DNA from: Gemmatimonadota bacterium
GTDB lineage: Bacteria; Gemmatimonadota; Gemmatimonadetes; Longimicrobiales; Gaopeijiaceae
Direction: 5' to 3'
DNA length: 64,000 bases
NCBI GenBank assembly: GCA_041390105.1
Contig: JAWKQO010000002.1
Location: forward strand, 1 to 64,000
The position numbers and the translations under genes are program-made. This document shows positions 38,781-48,143 of the stretch, one piece after another. Every line of letters starts with the position of its first letter. The first letter of the stretch is position 1. The notes beneath the pieces were generated by a model. It had not been told where the DNA came from. It saw nothing but the letters and a program-made list of their open reading frames with translations, and made no database searches.

Positions 38781-38942
38781 TTACGAACGGGGGCTGCAAT
38801 TCGCCTGGAAGTTGTTTCCGTTCCCGTTCACGCTCGGGCCCACGATGGTGCACCCATCGCTGGAGCCGGAAAAACCCACCTTCGTGAGTTCCCGGAGGGA
38901 CCCGAAGGCCTGCAAAGCGGGCCTCTCGTACTGAAGCTGCAT
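38781..38942 (-). CDS. Orphan RiPP precursor with lasso-type leader motif
   Basis: This is a 53-residue peptide. Residues 5-20 fit the lasso-precursor leader pattern YxxPxLxxxGxxxxxT exactly: Tyr5, Pro8, Leu10, Gly14, Thr20. If Thr20 is at position -2, the core starts at Val22 and Asp29 is core residue 8, a normal ring-closing position. A core starting at Lys21 would place it at 9. The rest of the core is long (32 residues), rich in Gly, Asn and Ser, with Cys31 and Cys49 that could form a disulfide. GGATAGG lies 4 bp before the ATG. No macrolactam synthetase, transglutaminase-like protease or PqqD-like gene is in the window, so the maturation machinery would be elsewhere or absent. Confidence 0.65.
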   Translation of the reverse strand: MQLQYERPALQAFGSLRELTKVGFSGSSDGCTIVGPSVNGNGNNFQANCSPRS

Positions 38943-39053
38943 CGAACCTATCCGGTGCAGTGACCCCGACGTCCGGAGCCGGTGAATTCCAACTCGCGCG
39001 CCGAAGTTCGCAAGATGTCCAGGTTGAGGCAAGCCGAACGCCAGGTGAGCAGT

Positions 39054-39884
39054 TTACCCGCTGCTCTCAAGGCCCGGTTGGAACGCCCTGGTCGCGGGCC
39101 CGCTCGCCTGACAGATCGGACAGAAATAGGTGGAACGTCCGTCCGACCCTTGCCGTCGCATCCGTACCACAGTGTGACAGCGCCGGCACGGTCTTCCGCT
39201 GCGGCCATACACCCACAGAGGCTCCCCGTCCAGCGAGCGGCGGGTGGTTCGACGTCCTGGCCCTAGGTTGGCCGACATCAACGAGCGCGCACAGGCTGCG
39301 ATCCCCTCCAGCGTGGAGTGGGAGAGTTGGCGCACCGGGGCGAAGGGGTCGATGCCCTGCAGGAAGAGGACCTCGGACTTGTAGACGTTCCCGATCCCGG
39401 CGGCCAGGTGCTGCCGCATGAGCGCGACCCCGATGGGCAGCTCGGGCACGGAGGCCCAACGACGAGCCACGGCTGCCGCATCGAACTCGGGAGCAAGCAG
39501 GTCCGGGCCGAGCACCTCGGCCAACGCTCGCTCGTTGGCGGCGGAGCGGAGCAACTGCACGTCCGGTGCGTTGAAGCACACCGCGATCCAGTCGCTCGTT
39601 TCCAGGGCGGCGCGCGCTCGAGCTCGCGGCTTGCGCCAACGCTCGCCCGGACGGTAGAGGTGCCACGAACCGGTCATGCGCATGTGGCTGCGCAGGACGA
39701 GCTGGTTCTCGAACGCGATCAACAGGTGCTTTCCTGACGCGCGGACCGATGCGACGCGCTGCCCGTCGATCGCCTCGAGGTTCGGGCCCTGGTGCCTCGG
39801 GAGAGCCGCGCTGCGGACCACCTGGCCCTCGAGCACCTTGCGCAGGGTCGCGGCCGCGCGATGGATGGTGTCGCCCTCAGGCAC
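39054..39884 (-). CDS. nei: Fpg/Nei family DNA glycosylase (endonuclease VIII-like)
   Basis: This 276-residue bifunctional glycosylase/AP lyase removes oxidised bases. The start is GTG at 39884, giving V-PEGDTIHRAA, so that the catalytic Pro-Glu pair is N-terminal after processing. SGKHLLI supplies the beta-clamp Lys; HMRMTGSWHLY and AGIGNVYKSEVLF are family signatures (the helix-two-turn-helix). The C-terminal zinc finger is CRRCHTVV...YFCPICQ. PEGDTIHR is the Nei rather than the Fpg form. It overlaps the lhr stop by 8 nt, a pairing known from other GC-rich bacteria. Confidence 0.93.
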   Translation of the reverse strand: MPEGDTIHRAAATLRKVLEGQVVRSAALPRHQGPNLEAIDGQRVASVRASGKHLLIAFENQLVLRSHMRMTGSWHLYRPGERWRKPRARARAALETSDWIAVCFNAPDVQLLRSAANERALAEVLGPDLLAPEFDAAAVARRWASVPELPIGVALMRQHLAAGIGNVYKSEVLFLQGIDPFAPVRQLSHSTLEGIAACARSLMSANLGPGRRTTRRSLDGEPLWVYGRSGRPCRRCHTVVRMRRQGSDGRSTYFCPICQASGPATRAFQPGLESSG

Positions 39885-42800
39885 TTCCGCGCCCCCGGCG
39901 CCTGAGCCACCCCTTGGGAGAGGGCCGGAAGCCGGCTTCGACCAGCGCTGCGGCCAGCGGCGAGGTGTCCGGCGCCACACCGTCCACGGACTCGAGGACG
40001 ATCGCGGCCCGTGCCCGGGTCTCGGGCAGGGTCGCGAGTCCTTCGGCCACCGAGGCGATCCAGCGGGAGCGCTGGGGCTCGTCAGCGGGCAGGAAGGTCA
40101 GGACGCGTCGGGCACCGGGCGAGATCCAGGCCGCCAGCCGCCCTGCGGTCAGGATGACCTGCGCGCCCGCGGACCGGGAGGCTCGGGCGCCGGTCCGCTC
40201 GGGCCAGGGGAGCTGAGCGCCGTAGGGATTGGCCGGATCTGAGGCCCAGAGGACCGTCGCGGTACCGCCCTCGTCGCCCTCCTGGTCGCGCGCGCGCCGC
40301 AGCCGGTCTTCCACGCCGGCCCGCCCGAACTGGGCGCCGCCCAGCCCCTCGACGAAGTAGCCGCGCCGTACCTTCCCCACCTCCTCCATGCGCCTGAGAA
40401 TCGGATACACGCTGGAGAACCCGCCGCGCAGCGCCTCCGCTCGCGCCACCTCCCGCGTCACCAGGCCGTGGCGCTGCAAGAGTTGCTCGGCCAGGGCGGT
40501 GGCGCGTTCGGTCTCGCTGGGGACGTCCGCGGGCCACGGGAAGAGCGACCAACGTCCCGCGCTCCCCGGCGGCAGAGCGAGGCTCCGGCGCAGCCCCCGC
40601 GTCCGTCGGGTTGCCGAGCGCGCGCGCCGCAGGGAGCGGAGCGGTGCCAGCGTGTCGTTGGTGACCGTGCCCGACCACACCAACCGCCAGAGCGCCGCCA
40701 GCACCTCGGGCTTGAAGCCGCCGGTCAGCGACAGGAGCTCGGGAAAGAACAGCGCACCGCGCCCGCGCAGTGCCTCGACGATGCGCGCTTCGAGCTCGCC
40801 GGGGAGCGCGGTGGGCGCCGTCGCCAGGAGCGGGATCTGGTCGCGCAACAACAGCACGATGCGCCCGTCGTGCTCGCCCAGCGGCTCGACACCTTGCCAG
40901 ACCAACTCCCCCGTGGTGAAAAGCTCGTCGAGGTCGCGGGGGTCGTACCCCAGGACCCGCGCGGGCAGGATGCCACGCTCCAGGTCGGAGGCCGGTAGCG
41001 GCGCCCCCTGCAGTTGTTGCACCGCTTCGAACACCGCGTCGATCCCGCGCGAGGGTGCGCCCACTCCATGCCAGTCGAGCAGGAACCGCGCATAGGCGTC
41101 AGGCTCCACCGGCTCCACCTGGGCACGCAAGTGCGCCAGGGAGCGACGCTTGATGTCGCGCAACACGCCGGGGTCACACCACTCACGACCGTGACCACCG
41201 GGAAGGAAGTGGCCGAACGCGAGGTGGCCGCGGGCTCCCAACTCCTCCAGCGCCCGCTCCACCGGTGCCGTGCCCAGGCCGAAACGAGTGGCCGCCGCCT
41301 GCACGGTGAAGGGCCCGTGCGTACGAGCATAGCGGCGGAGCAGATCGCCCAAGGGGTCGGGGCCCGACTGCAGGAAGGCGGTGGGAAGGCCCGCGGGGGG
41401 CTGCACACCCAGCGCGTCGCGGTAGCGCGCGGCGTCCTCGGCCGCGATGAAGCGCTCCTGTCCGGCGATCTGTGCCGAGAACACACGGCGGGACAGGATG
41501 AGCTCGCCCAGGGTGACGGCCATGCGCTCGGGCTGCAGCGCGCGCGCCTCCACCTCTGCGAGCGTCAGGTCGCCCAGCGAGATCAGGGCGTCGTGTACGT
41601 CGTCGTGGTCTCGTAGCGGCCGGCTACCGTCCGTGCGGGACGCCCGTGCGGACGCGGCGGCAATGGAGTCCGGATCGAGCAGCTCACGCAGCTCGGGCTC
41701 ACCCAGCAGCTGGAGCAGCTGCGCGTGATCCAGCATGAGCGCCTGCGCTCTGCGCTCGGCCAGAGGCACGTCCCCCTCGTAGAGGAAGTTGGCTACATAC
41801 CCGAACAGCAGGGACGCCGCGAACGGCGATGCCTTGCGGGTCTGCACCGTGCTCACCGCCACCTGTCCCTCCTCGATGCCCTTCAGCAGCTCGATGAGAC
41901 CGGGGAGGTCGAAGACGTCGTTCAGGCAGTCGCGGTAGGTCTCCAGCACGATGGGAAAGTCGGCGAACTGCGCGGCGGCCTTGAGCAGGTCTGCCGAACG
42001 TCGGCGTTGTACCCAGAGCGGCGTGCGTCGGCCCGGTCGTTGCCGCGGCAACAGGAGGGCGCGGGCCGCGTTCTCGCGGAAGCGCGAGGCGAACAGCGCC
42101 GTGCTGCCCAGCTGATCCACGACGATGTCGCGTACCTCGTCCGACTCCGGAAGGAAGAGCTCGGAAGGTGGGGGCTCCTCGATGTTGGGCAGCTTGAAGA
42201 CGATGCCATCATCGGTCCAGAGGGTGTCCACCTCCACGTCGTACTGGCGCCGCAGGCGGGCGGCGGCGGCCATGGCCCAGGGCGCATGCACGCGCGTACC
42301 GAAAGGCGAAAGGATCGCGACCGTCCAGTCCCCGACCTCGTCGACGAACTGCTCGATGACGATGCGGTCGGCGGCCGGCACCTGCCCTCCGGCTTCGAAC
42401 TGGTCCGCCAACAGCGCCACGAGGTTGGTCGCCGCGTTGGTGTCGAGCCCGTGCGCGCTGGCGAGACGGGCGCGTGCAGCCTCCGGATCGAGCGCACGCA
42501 CCTCCTGGATCAGATCACCGATGGCGCGGCCGAACTCGATGGGGCGTCCGGGACCGTCACCTCGCCAGAAGGGCATCTTCCCGGGTTCGCCCGGCGCGGG
42601 GGAGACCAAGACGCGGTCGTGATCGATCGACTCGATGCGCCAGGAGGAGGCGCCCAGCAGGAACACCTCGCCCTCCCGCGACTCGAAGACCATCTCCTCG
42701 TCCAGCTCTCCGATACGAACCGGACGCTCCGCGCCCGCCAGGAACACGCCGTACAGGCCTCGGTCGGGGATGGTGCCCCCTGAGATGACCGAGACCATGC

Positions 42801-44361
42801 GTGCACCACGCCGCGCCTCCAACTCGCCCGTGATGCGGTCCCAGGTGATCCGGGGGCGCAACTCGCGAAAGTCGTCCGACGGATAGTGGCCGGACAGCAT
42901 GTCCAGCACGCGCTCGAACGCTTCGCGCGGAAGGTCCACGTAGGGCGCGGCGCGACGCACCAAGGCGAAGAGCTCGTCGACGTGGAGGGGCTCCTCGGTG
43001 ACCGTGGCCACGATCTGCTGCGCCAGCACGTCCAGCGGATTCCGTGGATAGGCCGTGGACTCCACCCACCCGTCGCGGACGGCTCTGCCGACGGCCGCAC
43101 AGGCAAGCAGGTCCACTCGGAACTTGGGAAAGATCACGCCCGTGGACACTGCGCCCACATGGTGACCGGCTCGCCCGAAACGCTGGATGCCCGACGCCAC
43201 CGAAGGGGGTGCCTCGATCTGGATGACCAGGTCGATGGCACCCATGTCGATGCCCAGCTCCAAGGAGCTGGTGGCCACCAGCGCGGGCAGCGCACCCCGT
43301 TTGAGCCGATCCTCGATGTCGGCGCGCTGGTGGGGCGCCACCGAGCCGTGGTGCGCCATGACGATTTCTTCTTCCGCCAGCTCGTTGAGCGCGGTGGACA
43401 GGCGCTCGGCCAGTCGGCGGCTGTTCACGAAGATCAAGGTGGAGCGGTGTTGACGGATCAACTCCAGGAGCCGCGGGTGGATCTGCGGCCAGATGGAGGC
43501 GCGCTGCGGGCCGGCGGCGGCGGGCCCGGAAGTGACATCGGCCAGCGGCTCACCGAGCGCGGCCATGTCTTCGACCGGCACCTCGATCCGCACGTCGAAT
43601 GTCTTGGGTGCGCTCGCGTCGACGATCTCCACCGGTCGGGGATGAGCGTCCTCCCTGCCGGGTGCGGTCTCGAAGCCGCCCAGCAGCCTGGCGATCTCCT
43701 CGAGGGGCCGCTGCGTGGCGGACAGACCCACGCGCTGCAGTGGCGCGCCCTGCTGGCGCTGGCGCTCGAGTCGCTCCAGGGAGAGGAAGAGATGGGTGCC
43801 CCGCTTGGTGGCAGCGATGGCATGGATCTCGTCGATGATCACCGTCTCCACGCCGCGCAGGGTTTCCCGGGCGTTGGAGGTGAGCATGAGGTAGAGCGAC
43901 TCCGGTGTGGTGATCAGGATTTCGGGCGCCTGCCGGATCAGCTCCCGGCGCTCGCGGGGAGTGGTATCGCCGGTGCGCACACCCACGCGGGGGAGGTGGA
44001 AGGGCAGGCCCAGCCGCTCCGCCTCCGCGCGAATGCCGGCCAGCGGGGCGCGCAGGTTGCGCTCGACATCCACGCCCAGCGCCTTGAGCGGTGAGATGTA
44101 GAGCACCCGTGTGGAGTCGGGGTCGGTGGCCGCCGGCCCGAACATCATGCGGTCGATGGCCACCAGGAAGGCGGCCAAGGTCTTGCCGGAGCCGGTCGGT
44201 GCCAGCAGCAGCGTGGACGCCCCGCTGGCGATGGCCGGCCATCCGAGCGATTGCGCCCGGGTGGGCGCGGCGAAGCTGCGTTCGAACCAGGCGCGCGTGG
44301 CGGGCGCCGCGAAGCTCAGCGCGGGGGCACTACCGTCCGGGGCTTCTGACGGGGAAGGCAT
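39877..44361 (-). CDS. lhr: Large helicase-related protein Lhr, superfamily 2
   Basis: This 1494-residue ATP-dependent DNA/RNA helicase is close in length to E. coli Lhr (1538). Motif I is APTGSGKTLAAF (about residue 55), Ia YISPLKALGVD, Ib TTPESLYLML, II VIIDEIHAI, III GLSATQRP, IV TLIFVNSRRLAERL, V SSLELGIDMGAID and VI QRFGRAGHH. A winged-helix/beta-barrel core follows to about 870. The long C-terminal region of winged helices with a YcaQ/AlkZ-like look ends at 1494. It is operonic with nei (8-nt overlap), which points to a base-damage or crosslink repair role. Confidence 0.95.
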   Translation of the reverse strand: MPSPSEAPDGSAPALSFAAPATRAWFERSFAAPTRAQSLGWPAIASGASTLLLAPTGSGKTLAAFLVAIDRMMFGPAATDPDSTRVLYISPLKALGVDVERNLRAPLAGIRAEAERLGLPFHLPRVGVRTGDTTPRERRELIRQAPEILITTPESLYLMLTSNARETLRGVETVIIDEIHAIAATKRGTHLFLSLERLERQRQQGAPLQRVGLSATQRPLEEIARLLGGFETAPGREDAHPRPVEIVDASAPKTFDVRIEVPVEDMAALGEPLADVTSGPAAAGPQRASIWPQIHPRLLELIRQHRSTLIFVNSRRLAERLSTALNELAEEEIVMAHHGSVAPHQRADIEDRLKRGALPALVATSSLELGIDMGAIDLVIQIEAPPSVASGIQRFGRAGHHVGAVSTGVIFPKFRVDLLACAAVGRAVRDGWVESTAYPRNPLDVLAQQIVATVTEEPLHVDELFALVRRAAPYVDLPREAFERVLDMLSGHYPSDDFRELRPRITWDRITGELEARRGARMVSVISGGTIPDRGLYGVFLAGAERPVRIGELDEEMVFESREGEVFLLGASSWRIESIDHDRVLVSPAPGEPGKMPFWRGDGPGRPIEFGRAIGDLIQEVRALDPEAARARLASAHGLDTNAATNLVALLADQFEAGGQVPAADRIVIEQFVDEVGDWTVAILSPFGTRVHAPWAMAAAARLRRQYDVEVDTLWTDDGIVFKLPNIEEPPPSELFLPESDEVRDIVVDQLGSTALFASRFRENAARALLLPRQRPGRRTPLWVQRRRSADLLKAAAQFADFPIVLETYRDCLNDVFDLPGLIELLKGIEEGQVAVSTVQTRKASPFAASLLFGYVANFLYEGDVPLAERRAQALMLDHAQLLQLLGEPELRELLDPDSIAAASARASRTDGSRPLRDHDDVHDALISLGDLTLAEVEARALQPERMAVTLGELILSRRVFSAQIAGQERFIAAEDAARYRDALGVQPPAGLPTAFLQSGPDPLGDLLRRYARTHGPFTVQAAATRFGLGTAPVERALEELGARGHLAFGHFLPGGHGREWCDPGVLRDIKRRSLAHLRAQVEPVEPDAYARFLLDWHGVGAPSRGIDAVFEAVQQLQGAPLPASDLERGILPARVLGYDPRDLDELFTTGELVWQGVEPLGEHDGRIVLLLRDQIPLLATAPTALPGELEARIVEALRGRGALFFPELLSLTGGFKPEVLAALWRLVWSGTVTNDTLAPLRSLRRARSATRRTRGLRRSLALPPGSAGRWSLFPWPADVPSETERATALAEQLLQRHGLVTREVARAEALRGGFSSVYPILRRMEEVGKVRRGYFVEGLGGAQFGRAGVEDRLRRARDQEGDEGGTATVLWASDPANPYGAQLPWPERTGARASRSAGAQVILTAGRLAAWISPGARRVLTFLPADEPQRSRWIASVAEGLATLPETRARAAIVLESVDGVAPDTSPLAAALVEAGFRPSPKGWLRRRGRGSA

Positions 44362-44478
44362 CCCCGAACGCTCGCGCTCCCATCGGGCCCAGTAAAGTCG
44401 AAGGTCGGTACCGAGGGCGAGCGCTGACCTCGCCCGGGGTCACCGGGCTGGCGCACCCGACCGGACGGACGACTCCCC

Positions 44479-45084
44479 TCAGCTCTCGCCGGTGATGGCC
44501 GGTCCGTCCCGCATCAAGAGGCTCTGCAGCAGCGACCCTGAGTAGAAGGCCAGCAGGTACCAGCCGATCCCCGCGCCCAGCCAGGCACCGATGCCGATGG
44601 GCAGGATGCCGCTGATCGCGAGCAGCACCGGTCCGCCCTGACCGCCCAGCACCGTACCCAACACGGAGACCGCTCCAGCCACCACGCCCAGTAGCAGGCC
44701 ACCCGAGGCCAGTCCCGTCTCCTGGGACACGTGGAAGACCGCCTGGAACAGCGCGATCAGGATCGGGACCTGGATGAGCGCGCCCAACAGGCCGGCCTTG
44801 TCGATCATGCCGATCCCTGCTTCCTGGTGCAGCGCCTTCAGCTCCCGGTTCAGCTTCCCAGGCTCGTCCTTCAGCTCGCGGCTGAGCTCCTTGATCCGTG
44901 GCTTCAGCATGCCGGCCACCCGCTGGTGCTCACGCGTACGGCGCGCCAGCGGCAACATGATCGGGATCAGGAGGATACGGATGACCAGCACCGTGACGAA
45001 GATCCCCAGCGCCAGGGAGCCGCCCAGTGCGTCGCCGGTGCCGTGGAGCAGACGTTCCAGCGCTGAGACGAAGGCGGACCACAT
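44479..45084 (-). CDS. Short YidC/Oxa1-type membrane protein insertase homologue
   Basis: This 201-residue inner-membrane protein has the Oxa1 core but no large periplasmic domain and no lipobox. The first helix carries the groove arginine (TVLVIRILLIPIMLPL, about residue 36). The cytoplasmic helical hairpin follows (MLKPRIKELSRELKDEPGKL, KALHQEAGI). ALIQVPILIALFQAV and three more helices complete the fold. A full-length YidC is expected elsewhere in a diderm genome, so this is probably a second, specialised copy. Confidence 0.85.
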   Translation of the reverse strand: MWSAFVSALERLLHGTGDALGGSLALGIFVTVLVIRILLIPIMLPLARRTREHQRVAGMLKPRIKELSRELKDEPGKLNRELKALHQEAGIGMIDKAGLLGALIQVPILIALFQAVFHVSQETGLASGGLLLGVVAGAVSVLGTVLGGQGGPVLLAISGILPIGIGAWLGAGIGWYLLAFYSGSLLQSLLMRDGPAITGES

Positions 45085-45221
45085 GTACGGGGTCTCCGGG
45101 TGCTAGGGAAGCTCTGACCTGTGGGGTCCCACGCGCCCGCACGGCGCTGCGGTCCAGCCCGGTTGGGGCCGGGGATGGATGGGCCGCCGGGGCGGGGCGC
45201 GCAAGGAGAGGCGCCGACGCC

Positions 45222-46415
45222 TCAGTCCACTTCGGCCAAAGCCACCACCGTCTCCCCGATGCTCAGCGCTGAGGTGGCGGCAGGAGAGGGCGCGTTGCAG
45301 ACATGGATGATGGGGCCCTCCCGTCGGATCAGATAGTCGTCCACCAGGGAGCCGTCCCGTCCCAGCGCCATGGCCCGCACACCAGCCGGGGCGGGGCTCA
45401 GCTGCTCGGCCCTGATCTCTGGCACCAGGCGCTGGAGGGCCCGCACGAAGGCGGACTTGGACCAGCTCCGCCACATCTCTCCCAGACCCGTCTCCCAATG
45501 CCGAGCGAACAGGCGCCAGACGCCGGGCCAGCCCAGCGCCTCGAACAGGTCAGCGACGTCCACGTCGGTCCGGTGATAGCCCTCCCGGGCGAAGGCGAAG
45601 ACCGCGTTGGGGCCGCATTCGACGCCCCCGCCCACCATGCGAGTGAAATGGACGCCCAGGAAGGGGAAGGCCGGGTCCGGTACGGGATAGATCAGGTTCC
45701 TGCAGAGGCCGCGCGCCTGCTCACTCAGCTCATAGTATTCGCCCCGGAACGGCACGATCTGGACGCCGGGGTCGAGGCCGGAGGCGCGGGCCAGGCGGTC
45801 GCTGAACAGGCCGGCGCAGGCCACGGCCCTCGTTCCGATCTCCTCGCCCTCCGGACCGTGGGCCACCACCTGCCCCGCCCGCACCTCGAGGGCCGTGACC
45901 GGGAAGGCGGTGCGGATGCGGCCCCCGTGCTGCTCGATACGCTCCCCCAGCCGCAGCGCGACCTCCCGGTAGTCGACGATCCCGGCGCCCGGCACGTGGA
46001 TGGCCTCCAGCCCGGCCGCGTGGGGCTCGAGCTCCTCGAGCTCGGCCGCGTCGATCCGACGGCAGTCCACGCCATTGGCGTGCCCCCGCTCCAGGATCTC
46101 GGCGAGGCGGGGCCGCTCGGCCTCGGTGGTGGCCACGATCACCTTCCCGCAGGTCTCGAAGGGAATCCCCTGTTCCCTGCAGAACGACTCCATCAACTGC
46201 TTGCCACGAATGCAGTTACGAGCCTTGGCCGACCCGGGGCGGTAGTAGATGCCGCTGTGGAGGACGCCCGAGTTGCGTCCGGTCTGGTGGGTGGCCAGGC
46301 CCGGCTCCTTCTCCAGCACCACCACCTCATGGGCCGGGTGGCGCTGCAGCCAGCGCTCGGCCGTAGCCAATCCGACGATCCCGCCGCCGACCACGAGCAG
46401 CGTCTCCGCGGGCAT
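45222..46415 (-). CDS. lhgO: L-2-hydroxyglutarate oxidase
   Basis: This 397-residue FAD enzyme of the DAO superfamily oxidises L-2-hydroxyglutarate to 2-oxoglutarate. FAD motif LLVVGGGIVGLATAERWL is at the N-terminus. The family-specific HQTGRNSGVLHSGIYYRPGS follows. PFRGEYYEL, VPDPAFPFLGVHFTR, and the C-terminal VCNAPSPAATSALSIGE agree with LhgO. ATG at 46415 is chosen for CAGGAAG 3 bp upstream; the further upstream open frame is unrelated. The product feeds the sucA reaction. Confidence 0.92.
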   Translation of the reverse strand: MPAETLLVVGGGIVGLATAERWLQRHPAHEVVVLEKEPGLATHQTGRNSGVLHSGIYYRPGSAKARNCIRGKQLMESFCREQGIPFETCGKVIVATTEAERPRLAEILERGHANGVDCRRIDAAELEELEPHAAGLEAIHVPGAGIVDYREVALRLGERIEQHGGRIRTAFPVTALEVRAGQVVAHGPEGEEIGTRAVACAGLFSDRLARASGLDPGVQIVPFRGEYYELSEQARGLCRNLIYPVPDPAFPFLGVHFTRMVGGGVECGPNAVFAFAREGYHRTDVDVADLFEALGWPGVWRLFARHWETGLGEMWRSWSKSAFVRALQRLVPEIRAEQLSPAPAGVRAMALGRDGSLVDDYLIRREGPIIHVCNAPSPAATSALSIGETVVALAEVD

Positions 46416-46689
46416 GCGCTTCCTGGGGGTTGAAGGAGCCGTACGGCGCGGCGGACGATAGCTGGCCGGCTCCCCCCCGAAAAGCCAGGTTCGGCGCTGC
46501 CGGCACGGCCCCTGCCTGAACCCCGCACGGGGCGGCCCGGAACCTCTGGAGGGAAGGGCGCGCTCCACGGTCCGGCCCCCCCAAGACCCACGGGGGGCGG
46601 TCCGTTCCGACCCCTGTCATATGGTTCGGGGGGGCCAGGCTACCCATACACGAACACGGGGCGATGCGAACTCCGGAAGGCGCCGGTTG

Positions 46690-47226
46690 ATGACTCCTAC
46701 CGAGCTTGAAGCGCAGCTCCGCTGGCTCCACAAGGAGAGCTACGGATGGGCGCTCAATTGCTGCGGTCGGGAAGAGGCCGACGCCGAGGACGTGCTCCAG
46801 ACCACCTACCTGAAGGTGATCGCCGGGAGCGCGCGCTTCGAGGGTCGCTCCGCGTTCAAGACCTGGCTGTTCGGCGTGATCCGCCGGACCGCGCAGGAGC
46901 ACCACCGCCGCGCGAGATCGCAGGAGAGGCGCGCCGAACGCTTCGCGGCGGAGGAGCAGCAGGACGTGGCCTCCGAACATCCGGAACGCGATCTGTTGCG
47001 CGCAGAGGGCAGCAGGGAGTTGCTCGAGGCGCTGGAACTCCTGTCGGACCGTCAGCGTGAGGTGCTGCACCTGGTGTTCTACCAGGATCTCACGATCGCG
47101 GAGGCTGCCGAGGTGATGGAGGTTGGATTGGGATCGGCTCGGACGCACTACGAACGGGGAAAGGCACGCCTGCGTGGCATTCTCCAGGAGAGGAGGAACC
47201 GTGAGCGACCCGCGGCTGGACGGTGA
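46690..47226 (+). CDS. ECF-type RNA polymerase sigma factor
   Basis: This 178-residue sigma-70 family protein has sigma2 (ADAEDVLQTTYLKVIAG, FKTWLFGVIRRTAQEHHRR) and sigma4 (LELLSDRQREVLHLVFYQDL, helix-turn-helix TIAEAAEVMEVGLGSARTHY). The ATG at 46690 is preceded by GGAAGG at 11 bp. The 3' end overlaps the next gene by 26 nt. Its partner there is a membrane protein that could act as anti-sigma factor, followed by a Spy-like protein, which suggests an envelope-stress regulon. Confidence 0.93.
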   Translation: MTPTELEAQLRWLHKESYGWALNCCGREEADAEDVLQTTYLKVIAGSARFEGRSAFKTWLFGVIRRTAQEHHRRARSQERRAERFAAEEQQDVASEHPERDLLRAEGSRELLEALELLSDRQREVLHLVFYQDLTIAEAAEVMEVGLGSARTHYERGKARLRGILQERRNRERPAAGR

Positions 47227-47656
47227 GCTGAAGGAGGGCTTTCAGCGGCTCCGCTCGGAGGACCGGGCAGCCGCGCCGGACTTCGCCCGCATGATGGCGG
47301 AGGTCCGGGCCCAGGTGGAGGAGGGGACGTGGAAGGAGACGCTGCAGGACTCGAGTGTCTCCGTGGGAGGAAGCCGGCATCGGGCGGGGCCCCGCTCGGG
47401 CTGGCTCTGGGCGGGCGGATCGCTGGCGGCGGCCGCCGCCGCCGCGGCGCTGCTGCTCTTGAGTCCGCAGGCCCGAGCCGATCGGGAGTTCGAGCAGACC
47501 GTTCGAGCGTTCACGACCGCGACCGCGGGATGGCGTACGCCGACCGACGAGCTGCTGGACATGCCCGGGATCCAGATCATGAAGACGGTCCCCAGCATCG
47601 GGGGCTGGAACTGGCCAGGTGGAGCGGATGGCGCTCCCGCAGGAGATCGATCGTGA
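47201..47656 (+). CDS. Putative membrane-bound anti-sigma factor
   Basis: This 151-residue protein starts at GTG 47201 directly after AGGAGGAACC, overlapping the sigma gene by 26 nt. The N-terminal 65 residues are cytoplasmic and charged (LKEGFQRLRSEDRAAAPDFA), then one transmembrane helix (WLWAGGSLAAAAAAAALLLL, about 69-88) and a periplasmic tail of about 60 residues. No ZAS-type His-Cys motif is visible. The role is inferred from position and topology. It ends in GTGA overlap with the next gene. Confidence 0.7.
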   Translation: MSDPRLDGELKEGFQRLRSEDRAAAPDFARMMAEVRAQVEEGTWKETLQDSSVSVGGSRHRAGPRSGWLWAGGSLAAAAAAAALLLLSPQARADREFEQTVRAFTTATAGWRTPTDELLDMPGIQIMKTVPSIGGWNWPGGADGAPAGDRS

Positions 47657-48111
47657 ATGCGTTCAAGCTGAGCAGGATTCGCATGTGGGTGCTCGCGCTG
47701 GCCTGGCTGGCGTTGCCCGGATCCGTGGCCGCGCAGGCCACGGCCGGACCGGAAGCCGACTGGGCCGAGGGGCTGTTCGAGCCGGAGCTGGTCATGCAGC
47801 ACCGGCGAGCCATCGATCTGAACGACGAGCAGCGGGACGCCATCAGCCGGATGATCCAGGAGCTCCAGGGACGTGTGGTGGGGCTGCAGTGGGAGCTGTT
47901 GGACGAAATGCAATCGCTCAAGGAGATCCTGCAGCGGTCCCGGATCGATCAGGACCGTGCTCTGGATCAGATGGAACGTGTGTTGGACATCGAAAAGCGG
48001 ATCAAACGGACGCACCTGGAGCTGCTGATCCGCATCAAGAACGTGCTCCGGCCGGAGCAACAGCAGGAGCTGGCCCGGCTGCGTGAGCGGGATAGTGGTG
48101 GTGGACTCTGA
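47653..48111 (+). CDS. Spy/CpxP-like periplasmic helical protein
   Basis: This 152-residue exported protein starts at GTG 47653 with AGGAGA upstream. A signal peptide ends at about SVAAQA (residue 28). The mature part is almost all helix, with an LTxxQ-like segment IDLNDEQRDAISRMIQELQ and a second one in RIKNVLRPEQQQELARL. Proteins of this shape are periplasmic chaperones or metal sensors (Spy, CpxP, ZraP). Third gene of the sigma unit. Confidence 0.78.
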   Translation: MNAFKLSRIRMWVLALAWLALPGSVAAQATAGPEADWAEGLFEPELVMQHRRAIDLNDEQRDAISRMIQELQGRVVGLQWELLDEMQSLKEILQRSRIDQDRALDQMERVLDIEKRIKRTHLELLIRIKNVLRPEQQQELARLRERDSGGGL

Positions 48112-48143
48112 GGGGTCCGCACACCGAGCCAACGGAGAGAGGG

